Assembly (NCBI GenBank): GCA_030266845.1
Contig: JAJDIT010000006.1
Coordinates: forward strand, 1 to 64,000
DNA from: Acholeplasma sp. OttesenSCG-928-E16
GTDB taxonomy: Bacteria > Bacillota_I > Bacilli_A > Acholeplasmatales > Acholeplasmataceae
DNA: 64,000 bases
Reading direction: 5' to 3'
Below are positions 32,519-41,308 of the stretch, in pieces. Under the pieces are notes generated by a model, which ran no database searches, was not told where the DNA came from, and saw only the letters and a program-made list of their open reading frames with translations. Numbering within the stretch: the first letter of the stretch is position 1; each line of letters begins with the position of its first letter. The position numbers and the translations under genes are program-made.

Positions 32519-33707
32519 TGCCTATGAGAATAATCCTAGACATAATGATGATGCTGTAGATGCCGTTGCTAATTCTATAAGAGAGTTTGGATTTAAAGTT
32601 CCTGTTATTATTGATAGCAATCATGTAATAGTAGCAGGACATACAAGAGTTAAAGCTGCTAAAAAACTAGGACTTGAAGAAATCCCTTGTATTATTGCAG
32701 ATGATTTAACTCCTGAACAAATAAAGGCTTTTAGGCTAGCAGATAACAAAGTCGGTGAACTTGCTGAGTGGGATTTAGATAAACTTGCTGAAGAGTTGAA
32801 GTTCATTGATATTGACATGGACCAATTCGGATTTGAAGATTTGGAAAAGTCACTCGAAAGAGAAGTACTAGAAGATGACTTTGATGAAAGTGAAGAATTA
32901 CCTGAAACACCATATTCAAAACAAGGAGATGTATTTGTTCTTGGTAATCATAGATTAATGTGCGGTGATTCAACAAAGAATGAAGATGTCTTGAAATTAG
33001 TTGATGGGAAAACAGTAGATATGGTTTTCACTGATCCGCCATACAACGTCGATTATGAAGGCACGGCAGGTAAGATACAAAATGACAAACAAGGGGATAG
33101 CGAGTTCTATTCCTTTTTATTTTCTGCATTTACAAATATGTTTGAAGTGACTAAAAAAGGTGGTGCAATCTATGTGTGCCATGCTGATACTGAAGGACTT
33201 AACTTTAGAAATGCTTTCAAGAATGCTGGTTTCAAATTAGCGGAATGTCTTGTCTGGGTTAAAAATGCATTAGTCATGGGAAGGCAAGATTATCACTGGA
33301 GACATGAGCCAATTCTTTATGGATGGAAAGAAGGTAGTGCTCATTATTTTGTTGAAGATAGAACACAAGATACCGTGTGGGAATATAACAAACCTAAATC
33401 AAATGACCTTCACCCAACGATGAAACCACTTGAACTTGTAGGTAGAGCAATCAGTAATTCAAGTAAAAGAGGAGAGTTGGTCTTAGATTTATTCGGTGGG
33501 TCTGGCTCAACTATAATTGCAAGTGAGCAAATTGATAGAAGTGCATATCTGATGGAACTTGATGAAAGATATGTCGATGTAATAGTCAAGCGATACCTAA
33601 GATTCGTTCAGAGTTACGAAAACTCATACCTTATTCGAGATGGTGAAAAAATAGCACTTAAAGATATCGCTGACTATAATGTCGAGTTTAGCGATGTTGT
33701 AGATTAA
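32469..33707 (+). CDS. ParB-N domain fused to DNA adenine methyltransferase
   Basis: A 412-aa phage methyltransferase. Residues about 5-95 form a ParB/sulfiredoxin-type domain (NPRHNDDAVDAVANSIREFGF, AGHTRVKAAKKLG). The rest is a beta-class N6-adenine or N4-cytosine methyltransferase: catalytic DPPYNVDY (about 190), then target region, then AdoMet motif LDLFGGSGST (about 340). Such fusions are frequent near phage terminase genes and modify phage DNA to escape restriction. The gene is directly followed by an AdoMet synthetase, its cofactor source. SD AGGAGG precedes ATG 32469. Confidence 0.9.
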   Translation: MEITQMKIVQMKIAEISAYENNPRHNDDAVDAVANSIREFGFKVPVIIDSNHVIVAGHTRVKAAKKLGLEEIPCIIADDLTPEQIKAFRLADNKVGELAEWDLDKLAEELKFIDIDMDQFGFEDLEKSLEREVLEDDFDESEELPETPYSKQGDVFVLGNHRLMCGDSTKNEDVLKLVDGKTVDMVFTDPPYNVDYEGTAGKIQNDKQGDSEFYSFLFSAFTNMFEVTKKGGAIYVCHADTEGLNFRNAFKNAGFKLAECLVWVKNALVMGRQDYHWRHEPILYGWKEGSAHYFVEDRTQDTVWEYNKPKSNDLHPTMKPLELVGRAISNSSKRGELVLDLFGGSGSTIIASEQIDRSAYLMELDERYVDVIVKRYLRFVQSYENSYLIRDGEKIALKDIADYNVEFSDVVD

Positions 33708-33745
33708 TCAAGGAAATCAAGATTCAATATAAAGAGGATGAGAAT

Positions 33746-34882
33746 ATGAAAATTATAACAAGTGAACAAGTTTTTAAAGGACATCCAGATAAAATATGCG
33801 ACCAAATAAGTGATGCTATTTTAGATGAATGTTTGAAAGAAGATGCTAATTCAAGAGTGGCAATTGAAACTCTGATAAAGAATAATTTAATAGTAATTGC
33901 TGGTGAAGTTACGACAAATGCTGATGTTAATTATCAAAAAGTCACATTAGATGTATTAGAAGATATAGGATATGAAGATTTAGATGATTTCGAGTTTATT
34001 ATTGAGGTATCTAAGCAAAGTCCTGATATTGCTTTAGGAGTTGATAAGGATGGCGCTGGTGACCAAGGAATAATGTATGGATATGCATGTAGTGATACAA
34101 AAGAACTTATGCCGCTTCCTATATTTCTTGCTAGAAGAATCGCTATTCAAATGGACTCTCTTACTAGAAATTTTAAAGAGTTATTTGGTAGAGACGGTAA
34201 ATGTCAGGTTTCAGTTAGATACGATGAAAATGATAAACCTGTAGAAATTACAAACATTATCGTGTCACAGCAAACCAAAGAGAATGTAGATAGAGAGTTT
34301 TATACAGCTTTTATTATCAATGAGTGTCTTAAAAAAGTTATACCACAAGGAATGATAACTTCAGAAACAAAGATATTAATTAATCCAACAGGTGAATTTG
34401 TAAAAGGTGGAAGTTATGCTGATTGCGGATTAACTGGTAGAAAGATAATCTGTGATACATATGGTGGTGTTGGTAGACATGGCGGAGGAGCATTCAGCGG
34501 TAAAGATGCAACTAAAGTAGATAGAAGTGCTGCTTATTATTGTAGATATGTTGCAAAGAATATTGTTGCTTCAGGTTTAGCAAGTAAGTGTGAAGTTCAA
34601 GTGGCCTATGCTATAGGAGTAGCAAAACCTACTGCGGTTAATGTAGATACCTTTGGAACTGGGAAGATAAATGATGAAGCAATAAAAGAAATTGTTTTGA
34701 AGTTCTTCAATTTCCAACCATTAGCTATCAAAACAGAAATCATCAGTAAGGATGTAAGTTTTAGAGAACTAGCCGAGTATGGTCATGTAGGTAGAGAAGA
34801 TGTTGATGTTCCTTGGGAAAGATGTAATAAGGCTTATATTTTGAAAGCTTATACGAAACAAGCCTATGGAAAAGCAAAGTGA
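33746..34882 (+). CDS. metK: Phage-encoded S-adenosylmethionine synthetase
   Basis: A 378-aa methionine adenosyltransferase making AdoMet from methionine and ATP. Signatures visible are GHPDKICDQISDAILD (11-26), GAGDQG (about 103-108), the C-terminal ATP loop GGGAFSGKD and TDFG-like TFGTG near 313. The length is close to the usual 380-400 aa. It sits between a DNA methyltransferase and an HNH gene within the packaging module, so it probably supplies cofactor for phage DNA methylation. SD GAGG precedes ATG 33746, and it overlaps the HNH gene by 17 bp. Confidence 0.93.
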   Translation: MKIITSEQVFKGHPDKICDQISDAILDECLKEDANSRVAIETLIKNNLIVIAGEVTTNADVNYQKVTLDVLEDIGYEDLDDFEFIIEVSKQSPDIALGVDKDGAGDQGIMYGYACSDTKELMPLPIFLARRIAIQMDSLTRNFKELFGRDGKCQVSVRYDENDKPVEITNIIVSQQTKENVDREFYTAFIINECLKKVIPQGMITSETKILINPTGEFVKGGSYADCGLTGRKIICDTYGGVGRHGGGAFSGKDATKVDRSAAYYCRYVAKNIVASGLASKCEVQVAYAIGVAKPTAVNVDTFGTGKINDEAIKEIVLKFFNFQPLAIKTEIISKDVSFRELAEYGHVGREDVDVPWERCNKAYILKAYTKQAYGKAK

Positions 34883-35153
34883 GTTAATTAGGAAGTTCTA
34901 TCGAAGTGATAATTGGAAGATTGCTAGGGCGATAAAAATTGCAGCAGTTGGTGGAAGGTGTGAAAGGTGTGGACTGATTGGAAATGAAGTACATCATATT
35001 ATTCATCTAACTCCTGAAAATGTGGTTGATTCGGAAATTAGTCTTAATCAAGAAAACCTTATGCTTCTTTGCAAAGAATGCCATAATGAAGAGCATGGAA
35101 GGTTTAATTCCGAATTTAAGTTTGATGAAGATGGAAATCCGTATAAAAAATGA
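34866..35153 (+). CDS. HNH endonuclease
   Basis: A 95-aa HNH nuclease: CERCGLIGNEVHHII, then LNQENLMLLCKECHNEEH. The His-Asn-His residues and two CxxC pairs for a structural zinc are all present. Small HNH proteins next to terminases assist DNA packaging in HK97-type phages by stimulating TerL cutting. It overlaps metK by 17 bp, and the start is followed by MEKQSELIRKFYRSDNWK, typical of this family. In many phages the gene sits directly before TerS; here seven small genes separate them. Confidence 0.88.
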   Translation: MEKQSELIRKFYRSDNWKIARAIKIAAVGGRCERCGLIGNEVHHIIHLTPENVVDSEISLNQENLMLLCKECHNEEHGRFNSEFKFDEDGNPYKK

Positions 35154-35179
35154 TAAAATGAACCTATGAGGTGATTGTT

Positions 35180-35371
35180 ATGTGGGAATATTTATCAGTA
35201 GTAATAAAATCAAAGACATCCTTTTGGGGTGGCAAATTCAATAATCAAGAAGTCAATGATGAGTTAAATGATTATGGTAAAAAAGGCTGGGAATTAGTAA
35301 ATGTCGTTGCTATCAACAAGGGCAGTGGTTCGACCGAAGGTTTGCTTGCTTTTTTCAAGAGGGCAAAGTAA
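35180..35371 (+). CDS. DUF4177-like small protein
   Basis: A 63-aa protein (MWEYLSVVIKSK...LNDYGKKGWELVNVVAI...LLAFFKRAK). The GWELVNV core and C-terminal FKR strand match DUF4177, a small alpha/beta fold of unknown role often found in phages and plasmids. A GTG at 35171 overlaps the SD AGGTG, so ATG 35180 is chosen. It lies directly before the HEPN-like gene, whose ATG follows its stop without a gap. Confidence 0.65.
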   Translation: MWEYLSVVIKSKTSFWGGKFNNQEVNDELNDYGKKGWELVNVVAINKGSGSTEGLLAFFKRAK

Positions 35372-35794
35372 ATGCTTGAGTTTTACGAATACAAAGAACT
35401 TCACAGCGAAGTAATCATGTATTGTCAAATTATAGAAAATGACATAAAGTGGATTTACTCTTTTATGCATAAAGGTGATGAGTATGAACTTAGAGACACT
35501 TTGGCAAAAAAGAATTTAGGGCAAATGATTACAATGCTAAAGAAACTAGACCAATCAGATGGGAATCCAATGATATCAGCCTCTGATTATAATTTCTTAA
35601 ATCAAATGCGTGAAAAAAGAAATTATTGGTGTCATGAAAACTATATTGAATTCATGTATGTAGTTGGTTTTTTTGAATCGAATGAATACGATAAGTCATG
35701 TAGGAAACTAATCAAAGATCATGACAAACTTGAATCAGTTTATAAAAATGTCGAGCAAGTAAAATTAAAAGCTAAAGAAATATATAAAAAGTAG
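35372..35794 (+). CDS. HEPN-like all-helical protein
   Basis: A 140-aa helical protein. Near the middle it has KRNYWCHENY, an R-x4-H motif (Arg83, His88, with Tyr91) like the RNase active site of HEPN-domain proteins. The rest is helical (HSEVIMYCQIIENDIKWIYSFM, LGQMITMLKKLDQSD). HEPN proteins are usually RNases in toxin-antitoxin, abortive infection or CRISPR systems. No nucleotidyltransferase antitoxin is adjacent, though one occurs at 50732. The start directly abuts the previous stop (TAAATG). The family call is by motif and helix pattern only. Confidence 0.5.
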   Translation: MLEFYEYKELHSEVIMYCQIIENDIKWIYSFMHKGDEYELRDTLAKKNLGQMITMLKKLDQSDGNPMISASDYNFLNQMREKRNYWCHENYIEFMYVVGFFESNEYDKSCRKLIKDHDKLESVYKNVEQVKLKAKEIYKK

Positions 35795-35838
35795 TCCCCC
35801 CCAGTCTCAAAAATAAATCGTTAGTCAAAGTACCGACC

Positions 35839-35872
35839 GCCCCACCTCTCAAATGCGTGGGGCTTATTTTTT
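35839..35872 (+). terminator. Rho-independent terminator
   Basis: GC-rich perfect stem GCCCCAC/GTGGGGC with an 11-nt loop, followed by TTATTTTTT. It ends the methyltransferase-to-HEPN gene group. Confidence 0.88.
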
Positions 35873-35998
35873 GAAAACTCAAAATTCTGAAAAAAGTGTA
35901 TCAATAGTGGTCGAATTGACTTGCTATTTTATCGCTTTAGAGTGATATATATACACGATGAAGAACGACAAAGGACTTCAAAAAAGGAGATAGCAAAA

Positions 35999-36397
35999 AT
36001 GAAAAAATATAACTATGAATGGAAGACAGCAGAAGAAATTATTCAACACAAAAATGATGTACTAGAATTTTCTGGTTGGGGAGAAACAACTAGCCTTCAA
36101 GAAGTATTAAACGAGTTCAGACCTGAAGTAACTGATGAAGATATTAAAAAAGCACACGAACTTTGGTTGAAACTAAAAGAAGCATTTAATCAAGAAGGTG
36201 AAATTTATCATTATACAGTTTATTCTAGTCGTTTAGGCTCAATTGGTGAAAAGGAAAGAAGAGAAGTTTGTAGACCTAATTGGTGGGATTTTCTTGATGG
36301 AGATAATTATGGAGATTACAGAATCGTTTCATTTATTATTGAATTCCTTCACAATGGAGAGAAACTTGAAAGCGGAACTATTGTGTTCGGCTCATAA
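35999..36397 (+). CDS. Hypothetical phage protein
   Basis: A 132-aa acidic, soluble protein that I do not recognise. It is rich in aromatic residues (WKTAEEII, WGETTSLQEVL, RPNWWDFLDGDNYGDYR) and has no signal peptide or membrane segment. The open frame extends to 35921, but SD AAGGAG lies just before ATG 35999. It lies between two terminators (35839 and 36732) with the next gene, forming a two-gene unit. A TTGACT at 35916 may be the -35 of its promoter, but no well-spaced -10 is clear. Confidence 0.6.
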   Translation: MKKYNYEWKTAEEIIQHKNDVLEFSGWGETTSLQEVLNEFRPEVTDEDIKKAHELWLKLKEAFNQEGEIYHYTVYSSRLGSIGEKERREVCRPNWWDFLDGDNYGDYRIVSFIIEFLHNGEKLESGTIVFGS

Positions 36398-36407
36398 TGG
36401 TGAAAAC

Positions 36408-36704
36408 ATGAAAACAAACTTTATAAGAAAACCAACACCAGACGAAGTATATCCGCAAGACAAATTTGTTATTGAAAAAGTGATTGAATTGACTGAAGCT
36501 GAATTTGCTCGCTTCATCAGTAGCCCGCTTTCAAATTATGACTTTATTGCAGATAACATTGACCTTATGTATATTGACGAGAATGAAACTTATCACTGCA
36601 TATTAGTAAAAGCCAATGGTTATGATTATGGAATACTTATTGAATCAGAAGGATTTAGTTATGCAAGATATACCGCTTATATTCATCTTGGAACATTAAG
36701 TTAA
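36408..36704 (+). CDS. Hypothetical small phage protein, DUF6329-like
   Basis: A 98-aa protein starting MKTNFIRKPTPDEVYPQDKFVIEKVIELTEAEF. The pattern recalls small phage proteins of the DUF6329 type (unsure). The C-terminal half alternates strands (CILVKANGYDYGILIESEGFSYARYTAYI) and could be a compact alpha/beta fold. The frame is open from 36243 but that part overlaps the previous gene; ATG 36408 follows GGTGA. It is transcribed with the preceding gene and ends before a terminator. Function unknown. Confidence 0.6.
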   Translation: MKTNFIRKPTPDEVYPQDKFVIEKVIELTEAEFARFISSPLSNYDFIADNIDLMYIDENETYHCILVKANGYDYGILIESEGFSYARYTAYIHLGTLS

Positions 36705-36731
36705 ATAAGACTTGGTAGATTGGCACACAAG

Positions 36732-36759
36732 GCTCACACTTCAAACGTGTGGGCTTTTT
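36732..36759 (+). terminator. Terminator
   Basis: Stem GCTCACAC/GTGTGGGC (8 bp, one G-T pair), loop TTCAAAC, then TTTTT. Confidence 0.75.
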
Positions 36760-36816
36760 AGTTACTCGGCGGAAAACAATGCGGAAGAACTATTAAAACG
36801 GCACAGGAGGCAAGAA

Positions 36817-37932
36817 ATGCACGATATAAAAATAAATGTAAAAGGTGATGGAACGTTACTTCATCAAGAAACAACAATAAGACTTGGGACGACCAAAGAG
36901 AAGAAAAGAGCAAGACTTGCTTTTGTTTTAGATGACACTATTGAAGGAAGTTTCTTTTATGTAAAGTTCCAGCATCCTAGAGCAACTTACCTTAAAAGAT
37001 GTGGATCCGATATAACTTTAACTGTACCAACGGAAGTATTGACTTATGAAGGTAAGTGGTTAATCTCATTTATTGCGACAAATACACTAATTGAAAATGA
37101 AACAATATCTGGGACCTATGCTTATGTTAGTGAGCCTCATGATGCAGTAGTAGTTCCTGGCATTCTTGGAAGTAGCGTCTATATCTATGAGCAAGAATAT
37201 ATCAGAACTTGGATAGAAGGAACAAAAGCAGTTTTTGAAATACCTTCAACAGTCAAAAGAATAGGTCCATATTTCCTGCAAGACTACCCTTTAGAAATAG
37301 ATGTAGTCATGTCAAATACAGTAATAGAAATTGGAGACCATGCATTTTACTTAACAAAAATAAAGTCGATTACATTCCCTGAAGGAAGTGGAGTAGTAAC
37401 ATTTAAAGACTATGCATTTTACCGAATCAACAGTTTACAAGAATTCATTGTTCCTAATAGTGTAGTGAATTATGGCAAGTATTGTTTTTCAAATAGCTCA
37501 ATCAATAAACTAACGTTTGAAGCAGGAAACAAACTTACATACTTTCCTAACTATGCATTTAACAATATAGGATTTAGTGAACTTGAGCTTCCAAGAGGAA
37601 CACTAGGTTTTAATACGACCGGGCAGGTTATTTCAGATAATCGATTATTAACAAAGTTGACTTTACCTAATACATTCAATACAGTAATCCAGGCAATACA
37701 CATCAGAAATAATAGTGCTTTGAATAACATCGTGTTAGAAGGTGGATGGAATTGTAGTGCTAATTTCTCTAATAGTGAGCTAACAAAAGAATCAATAATC
37801 AATATGTTTAATGCTTTAAAAAATCTTAGTGGACAAAGTTCTAAGTCATTAACACTAGGCTCAAGTAATCTAGCAAAAGTAACTAGTTCAGATATACAAG
37901 TTGCTACAGCAAAAAACTGGACAATATCTTAA
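36817..37932 (+). CDS. BspA-type leucine-rich repeat protein, possible phage surface protein
   Basis: A 371-aa protein. The first 130 residues form an Ig-like beta domain (INVKGDGTLLHQETTIRLGT, FFYVKFQHP, EGKWLISFIAT) reminiscent of the phage baseplate BppU N-terminus. Residues about 160-350 are BspA/LRR_5 repeats (IPSTVKRIGPYFLQ, IEIGDHAFYLTKIKSITFPEG, FKDYAFYRINSLQEFIVPNSV, KYCFSNSSINKLTF). BspA repeats mediate binding to surfaces and host proteins. The gene sits upstream of TerS/TerL, away from the tail genes, so it may decorate the capsid or alter the lysogen's surface; no signal peptide is seen. SD AGGAGG supports ATG 36817. Confidence 0.72.
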   Translation: MHDIKINVKGDGTLLHQETTIRLGTTKEKKRARLAFVLDDTIEGSFFYVKFQHPRATYLKRCGSDITLTVPTEVLTYEGKWLISFIATNTLIENETISGTYAYVSEPHDAVVVPGILGSSVYIYEQEYIRTWIEGTKAVFEIPSTVKRIGPYFLQDYPLEIDVVMSNTVIEIGDHAFYLTKIKSITFPEGSGVVTFKDYAFYRINSLQEFIVPNSVVNYGKYCFSNSSINKLTFEAGNKLTYFPNYAFNNIGFSELELPRGTLGFNTTGQVISDNRLLTKLTLPNTFNTVIQAIHIRNNSALNNIVLEGGWNCSANFSNSELTKESIINMFNALKNLSGQSSKSLTLGSSNLAKVTSSDIQVATAKNWTIS

Positions 37933-37944
37933 GGAGGCCATTTT

Positions 37945-38118
37945 ATGAATAAAAAAGAAGTAAAGAAAAATGTTTATACTGCTAAAGAGGGATTTGTATT
38001 TAAGTCAAAAGTAGATGGTGCTATTTTATCAAACACTGTTATTCTTGGAGTAGAAGATTCAATAGAAAACTATGAAGAAGTATTGATTGAGGAGGTATTT
38101 GAAGATGGGGAAAGTTAA
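37945..38118 (+). CDS. Small conserved-looking phage protein, unknown
   Basis: A 57-aa protein (MNKKEVKKNVYTAKEGFVF..., ending in a very acidic EEVLIEEVFEDGES). A strong SD AAGGAGG precedes ATG 37945, and it overlaps the P27 terminase gene by 14 bp, which supports real translation and coupling. The FVFKSKVDGAILSNTVILGVED core suggests a small beta fold. Function unknown; it may partner the repeat protein before it or the terminase after it. Confidence 0.65.
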   Translation: MNKKEVKKNVYTAKEGFVFKSKVDGAILSNTVILGVEDSIENYEEVLIEEVFEDGES

Positions 38119-38443
38119 ATGTGTTCATGCAGAATATGAAAGATTAAAAGGTCTCTTTGATTCTGTTGATCCTGGTAAAACAATACTAGTTGATGAGTTA
38201 CTAAAAAACGCTTCATTTCTAAAGGTTGAACTTGATACTTTACAAGATGAAATAAAGCGAACAGGTGTCATTCAAAAATCAAATCTAGGTAACGTTAGGC
38301 AAAGTCCAGCATTTAAAACCTATCTATCAACCCTTAATACTTATCAAACAATCATTAGAACTCTAAATACCATTTTAGGAAAGAATGCTATTGATGAAGA
38401 TGATGAGTTTGATGATTTTCTGAAGAATTTAGAGAAACGATGA
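38105..38443 (+). CDS. terS: Phage terminase small subunit, P27 family
   Basis: A 112-aa P27-type small terminase, the DNA-recognition subunit of the packaging motor. The family pattern is visible: a helical N-terminal DELLKNASFLKVELDTLQDEIKRTG, then VRQSPAFKTYLSTLNTYQTIIRTLNTILG (the nP....Y....i..L...LG motif), and an acidic C-terminal tail DEDDEFDDFLKNLEKR for TerL contact. The TTG at 38087 lies within SD GAGGAGG; ATG 38105 is preferred. Its stop overlaps the terL start (ATGA). Confidence 0.85.
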   Translation: MGKVKCVHAEYERLKGLFDSVDPGKTILVDELLKNASFLKVELDTLQDEIKRTGVIQKSNLGNVRQSPAFKTYLSTLNTYQTIIRTLNTILGKNAIDEDDEFDDFLKNLEKR

Positions 38444-40080
38444 ATTATCTTTTAAAGTATTATGAAGAAATCAAATCCGGAAACATTGTAGTAGGAAATG
38501 AACTCCTAACAGTTATCAAAGGGCTTATTAGTGATTTAGATAATCCTAAATATTTTTTTGATGAAAGTGCTGGTGGATTAAGAATTGATTTCATTGAAAA
38601 GTTTTGTAAGCACACAAAGTCACCATTTAATGGAGAACCATTTATCTTAGAGTTATGGGAAAAAGCAATCCTTCAAGTTGCCTATGGATTTAAGTATGCA
38701 GATACAGGTTTAAGAAGATTTAATGAAGTTATATTACTGGTTGCTAGAAAGAATGGTAAGACTACATTTATTGCTGGTATTGATTTAGCAGAGTTTTTCT
38801 TATCAAGTGGTGGCGTTGATATTGTTTGTGCTTCAAATACTAATGACCAAGCTTCAATTTTATTTGAAGAAATCAATAATATGAGAGAGCAATCCAAAGC
38901 ACTAAGAAATGAAAAGCGAAGTAGAAAGAATATCTTTTATATCTATTCACCAAAGACAAAAAATAAGATTAAGAAATTATCTGCTCAATCAAGAAACCTA
39001 GATGGTTATAACATTGAAGTAGGGTGTATAGATGAAGTGCATCAAATGACTGATTCAAAAGTATACGATGCAATTAAGCAAAGCCAATCAACAAAAAAAG
39101 AGCCACTGATATTTATCATTACAACTGAAGGTAATGTAGTCGGTGGTTTTTTAGATAAGAAGCTAGAGTATGTTAGGAAAATGATAAAAGGTGAAATTAC
39201 TGATGAAAGAGTGCTCCCTTGGTTATATACACAAGACTCTGAAAAAGAAATATATGATAATCCAAAGTCATGGCAAAAATCTAATCCGTCTCTAGGCAGT
39301 ATTAAAACAACAAACTATATCAATGATGTAATGAATAAAGCCAAGAATGATTTATCTACAAGACTTACGATGCTTTGTAAGGATTTTAATATCAAGCAAT
39401 TAGAAAGTGGATCATGGTTAACTTTTGATGATCTAGATAACCAGACAAAATATGATATGAACTTTTTTAAAGACTCATATGCAATAGGTGGTGTGGATTT
39501 ATCCAGTACGACAGATTTAACTGCTTCAGTAATTCTAATTATAAAAGACGGTAAAAGATATGTTATTCCACAGTTTTTCATGCCAAGTGAAGTTTTGGAA
39601 AAAAGAATGCAAGAAGATTCAGTTCCTTATGATATCTGGGTTAAAAAAGGATATCTTACTTTAACTGAAGGTAGCCAAAATGATTTTACACTTGTTACTG
39701 AGTGGTTTCTCAAAATGGTAAGAACCTATGAGATTAGACCGCTTTGGGTAGGGTATGACCCTTGGAACTCAAAGTACTGGGTTGATGAAATGGAAGAAGC
39801 TGGATTTACTATGGAGAAAATTAGACAAGGAGTATTTACTTTATCAGAGCCTATGAAACAACTAGAAGCAGATTTAAAGAATAAACTAGTGATTTATAAC
39901 AATAATCCAATTCTTAAATGGAATCTAGCAAACACACAAGCAAAAGTTGATATCAATGGAAACATTCAACCTAGTAAATTAAATAGTAAGTTCAAGCGAA
40001 TTGATGGAGCGGTTGCTTTAATTATTTGTTATGCAGTATTAAATATTCATAAAAAAGACTATGAAACGATGATAAGTTAA
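38440..40080 (+). CDS. terL: Phage terminase large subunit
   Basis: A 546-aa packaging ATPase and nuclease. Walker A is VARKNGKTTF (about 101-110), Walker B GCIDEVHQ (near 193), with a coupling motif ITTEG near 228. The RNase H-like nuclease domain begins at GGVDLSSTTDLTA (about 350), whose Asp residues bind metal; further acidic residues lie in YDPW and near RIDGAVAL. It pumps concatemeric DNA into the prohead and cuts it. It overlaps terS by 4 bp, and portal follows after 19 bases. Confidence 0.95.
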   Translation: MNYLLKYYEEIKSGNIVVGNELLTVIKGLISDLDNPKYFFDESAGGLRIDFIEKFCKHTKSPFNGEPFILELWEKAILQVAYGFKYADTGLRRFNEVILLVARKNGKTTFIAGIDLAEFFLSSGGVDIVCASNTNDQASILFEEINNMREQSKALRNEKRSRKNIFYIYSPKTKNKIKKLSAQSRNLDGYNIEVGCIDEVHQMTDSKVYDAIKQSQSTKKEPLIFIITTEGNVVGGFLDKKLEYVRKMIKGEITDERVLPWLYTQDSEKEIYDNPKSWQKSNPSLGSIKTTNYINDVMNKAKNDLSTRLTMLCKDFNIKQLESGSWLTFDDLDNQTKYDMNFFKDSYAIGGVDLSSTTDLTASVILIIKDGKRYVIPQFFMPSEVLEKRMQEDSVPYDIWVKKGYLTLTEGSQNDFTLVTEWFLKMVRTYEIRPLWVGYDPWNSKYWVDEMEEAGFTMEKIRQGVFTLSEPMKQLEADLKNKLVIYNNNPILKWNLANTQAKVDINGNIQPSKLNSKFKRIDGAVALIICYAVLNIHKKDYETMIS

Positions 40081-40099
40081 AGGAGGATTTCAAGGAAAT

Positions 40100-41308
40100 A
40101 TGGGACTATTTAAAAGAAAAAAGAAAATTCCTAATACATTTAGTGAAATTTCTCTAGTAAATAACTTTAATCAAACATTCACACCATTTGGTGACAATAT
40201 TACCAGTAGTGATGTAGTGATGATTTGTATTGATAGAGTCGCAAGCCAGTGTGCAAAACTTAAAGGAAGGCATATTAAACACGATGGTGAAGGAGTTCAA
40301 ACAGATAAAAAATCAGATATAGCTTATCTATTAAAACATAGACCGAATGAACTAATGACACCTTATCAGTTTATTTATAAGGTTGTTACTTTGTTACTGT
40401 TAAATGATAATGTATTTATTTATCCAAAATATGATAAGTCGACTTATGAACTAATAGGTCTTTATCCACTTAATCCAACAATGGTTGAGCCGATTGAAGA
40501 TTTAAGTGAAAGTTTATATTATAAGTTTTATTTTAGTGATGGAACAAACTATACACTTCCAATAGAAAACATCATTCATTTAAAAAGGTTTTATTCCAAG
40601 AATGATATCTTTGGTGGTAATTCATCTAATGGAAGTCATGAAGCATTACTTAAAACACTAAAGATAAATGATTCATTATTACAAGGAATAGAAACTGCGA
40701 TGTTTTCTAGCTTTCAGATTAAAGGACTTCTAAAGATAAATGGAATGTTAAAAGACTCTGATAAAGATAAACAACTAGCGGAGTTTCATAAGTCATTAAA
40801 TAATGCTAATAAAAAGGGAAGTTCAATTATTCCAACTGATTTAAAAAGTGAGTATGTGCCACTTAATACTGACCCTAAAATGGTTGATGAAAAGACACTA
40901 GATTTTCTTCAAAGTAAAATACTAGATTATTTTGGAGTAAGCAAAGAGATATTTCAAAACAATCATGATGAAACAAAATTCAATGCTTTTTATGAAGCAA
41001 CCATTGAGCCTTTAGCTATTCAATTAAGCGAGGCTTTTTCTTTTTCACTCCTAACTACTAATCAGTTAAAAGCGGGAGAAGAAATAATCTTCTTTAGTGA
41101 AAGATTACAGTATGCTTCATGGAGTACTAAAGTTACAGCAATTGAAAAACTAATGGGACTGGGAATAATGACTCTAAATGAATCAAGAGGATTATTAGGA
41201 TTAGAACCAGTAGAAAATGGAAACAAGAGATTACAATCATTAAATTATGTTGATGCTGATAAAGCAAATCTATACCAAGTAGGAGGTAGTGAAGATGAAA
41301 CAAAATAA
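40100..41308 (+). CDS. HK97-type portal protein
   Basis: A 402-aa portal protein forming the dodecameric DNA gateway of the head. Family features include the SSDVVMICIDRVASQCAKL start of the core, YQFIYKVVTLLLLNDNVFIYP, the IIHLKRF strand and the C-terminal LGIMTLNESRGLLGLEPVENGNK segment, which is typical of HK97 gp3 relatives. An SD AGGAGG lies upstream at somewhat long spacing. It overlaps the protease gene by 14 bp. Confidence 0.94.
   Translation: MGLFKRKKKIPNTFSEISLVNNFNQTFTPFGDNITSSDVVMICIDRVASQCAKLKGRHIKHDGEGVQTDKKSDIAYLLKHRPNELMTPYQFIYKVVTLLLLNDNVFIYPKYDKSTYELIGLYPLNPTMVEPIEDLSESLYYKFYFSDGTNYTLPIENIIHLKRFYSKNDIFGGNSSNGSHEALLKTLKINDSLLQGIETAMFSSFQIKGLLKINGMLKDSDKDKQLAEFHKSLNNANKKGSSIIPTDLKSEYVPLNTDPKMVDEKTLDFLQSKILDYFGVSKEIFQNNHDETKFNAFYEATIEPLAIQLSEAFSFSLLTTNQLKAGEEIIFFSERLQYASWSTKVTAIEKLMGLGIMTLNESRGLLGLEPVENGNKRLQSLNYVDADKANLYQVGGSEDETK

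Noticed and set aside
36712-36775. tRNA-like stretch with a loop reading ttCAAac
   Set aside because: Only an anticodon-like hairpin is present; there is no acceptor pairing and no T-arm. The stem followed by TTTTT is better read as a terminator.
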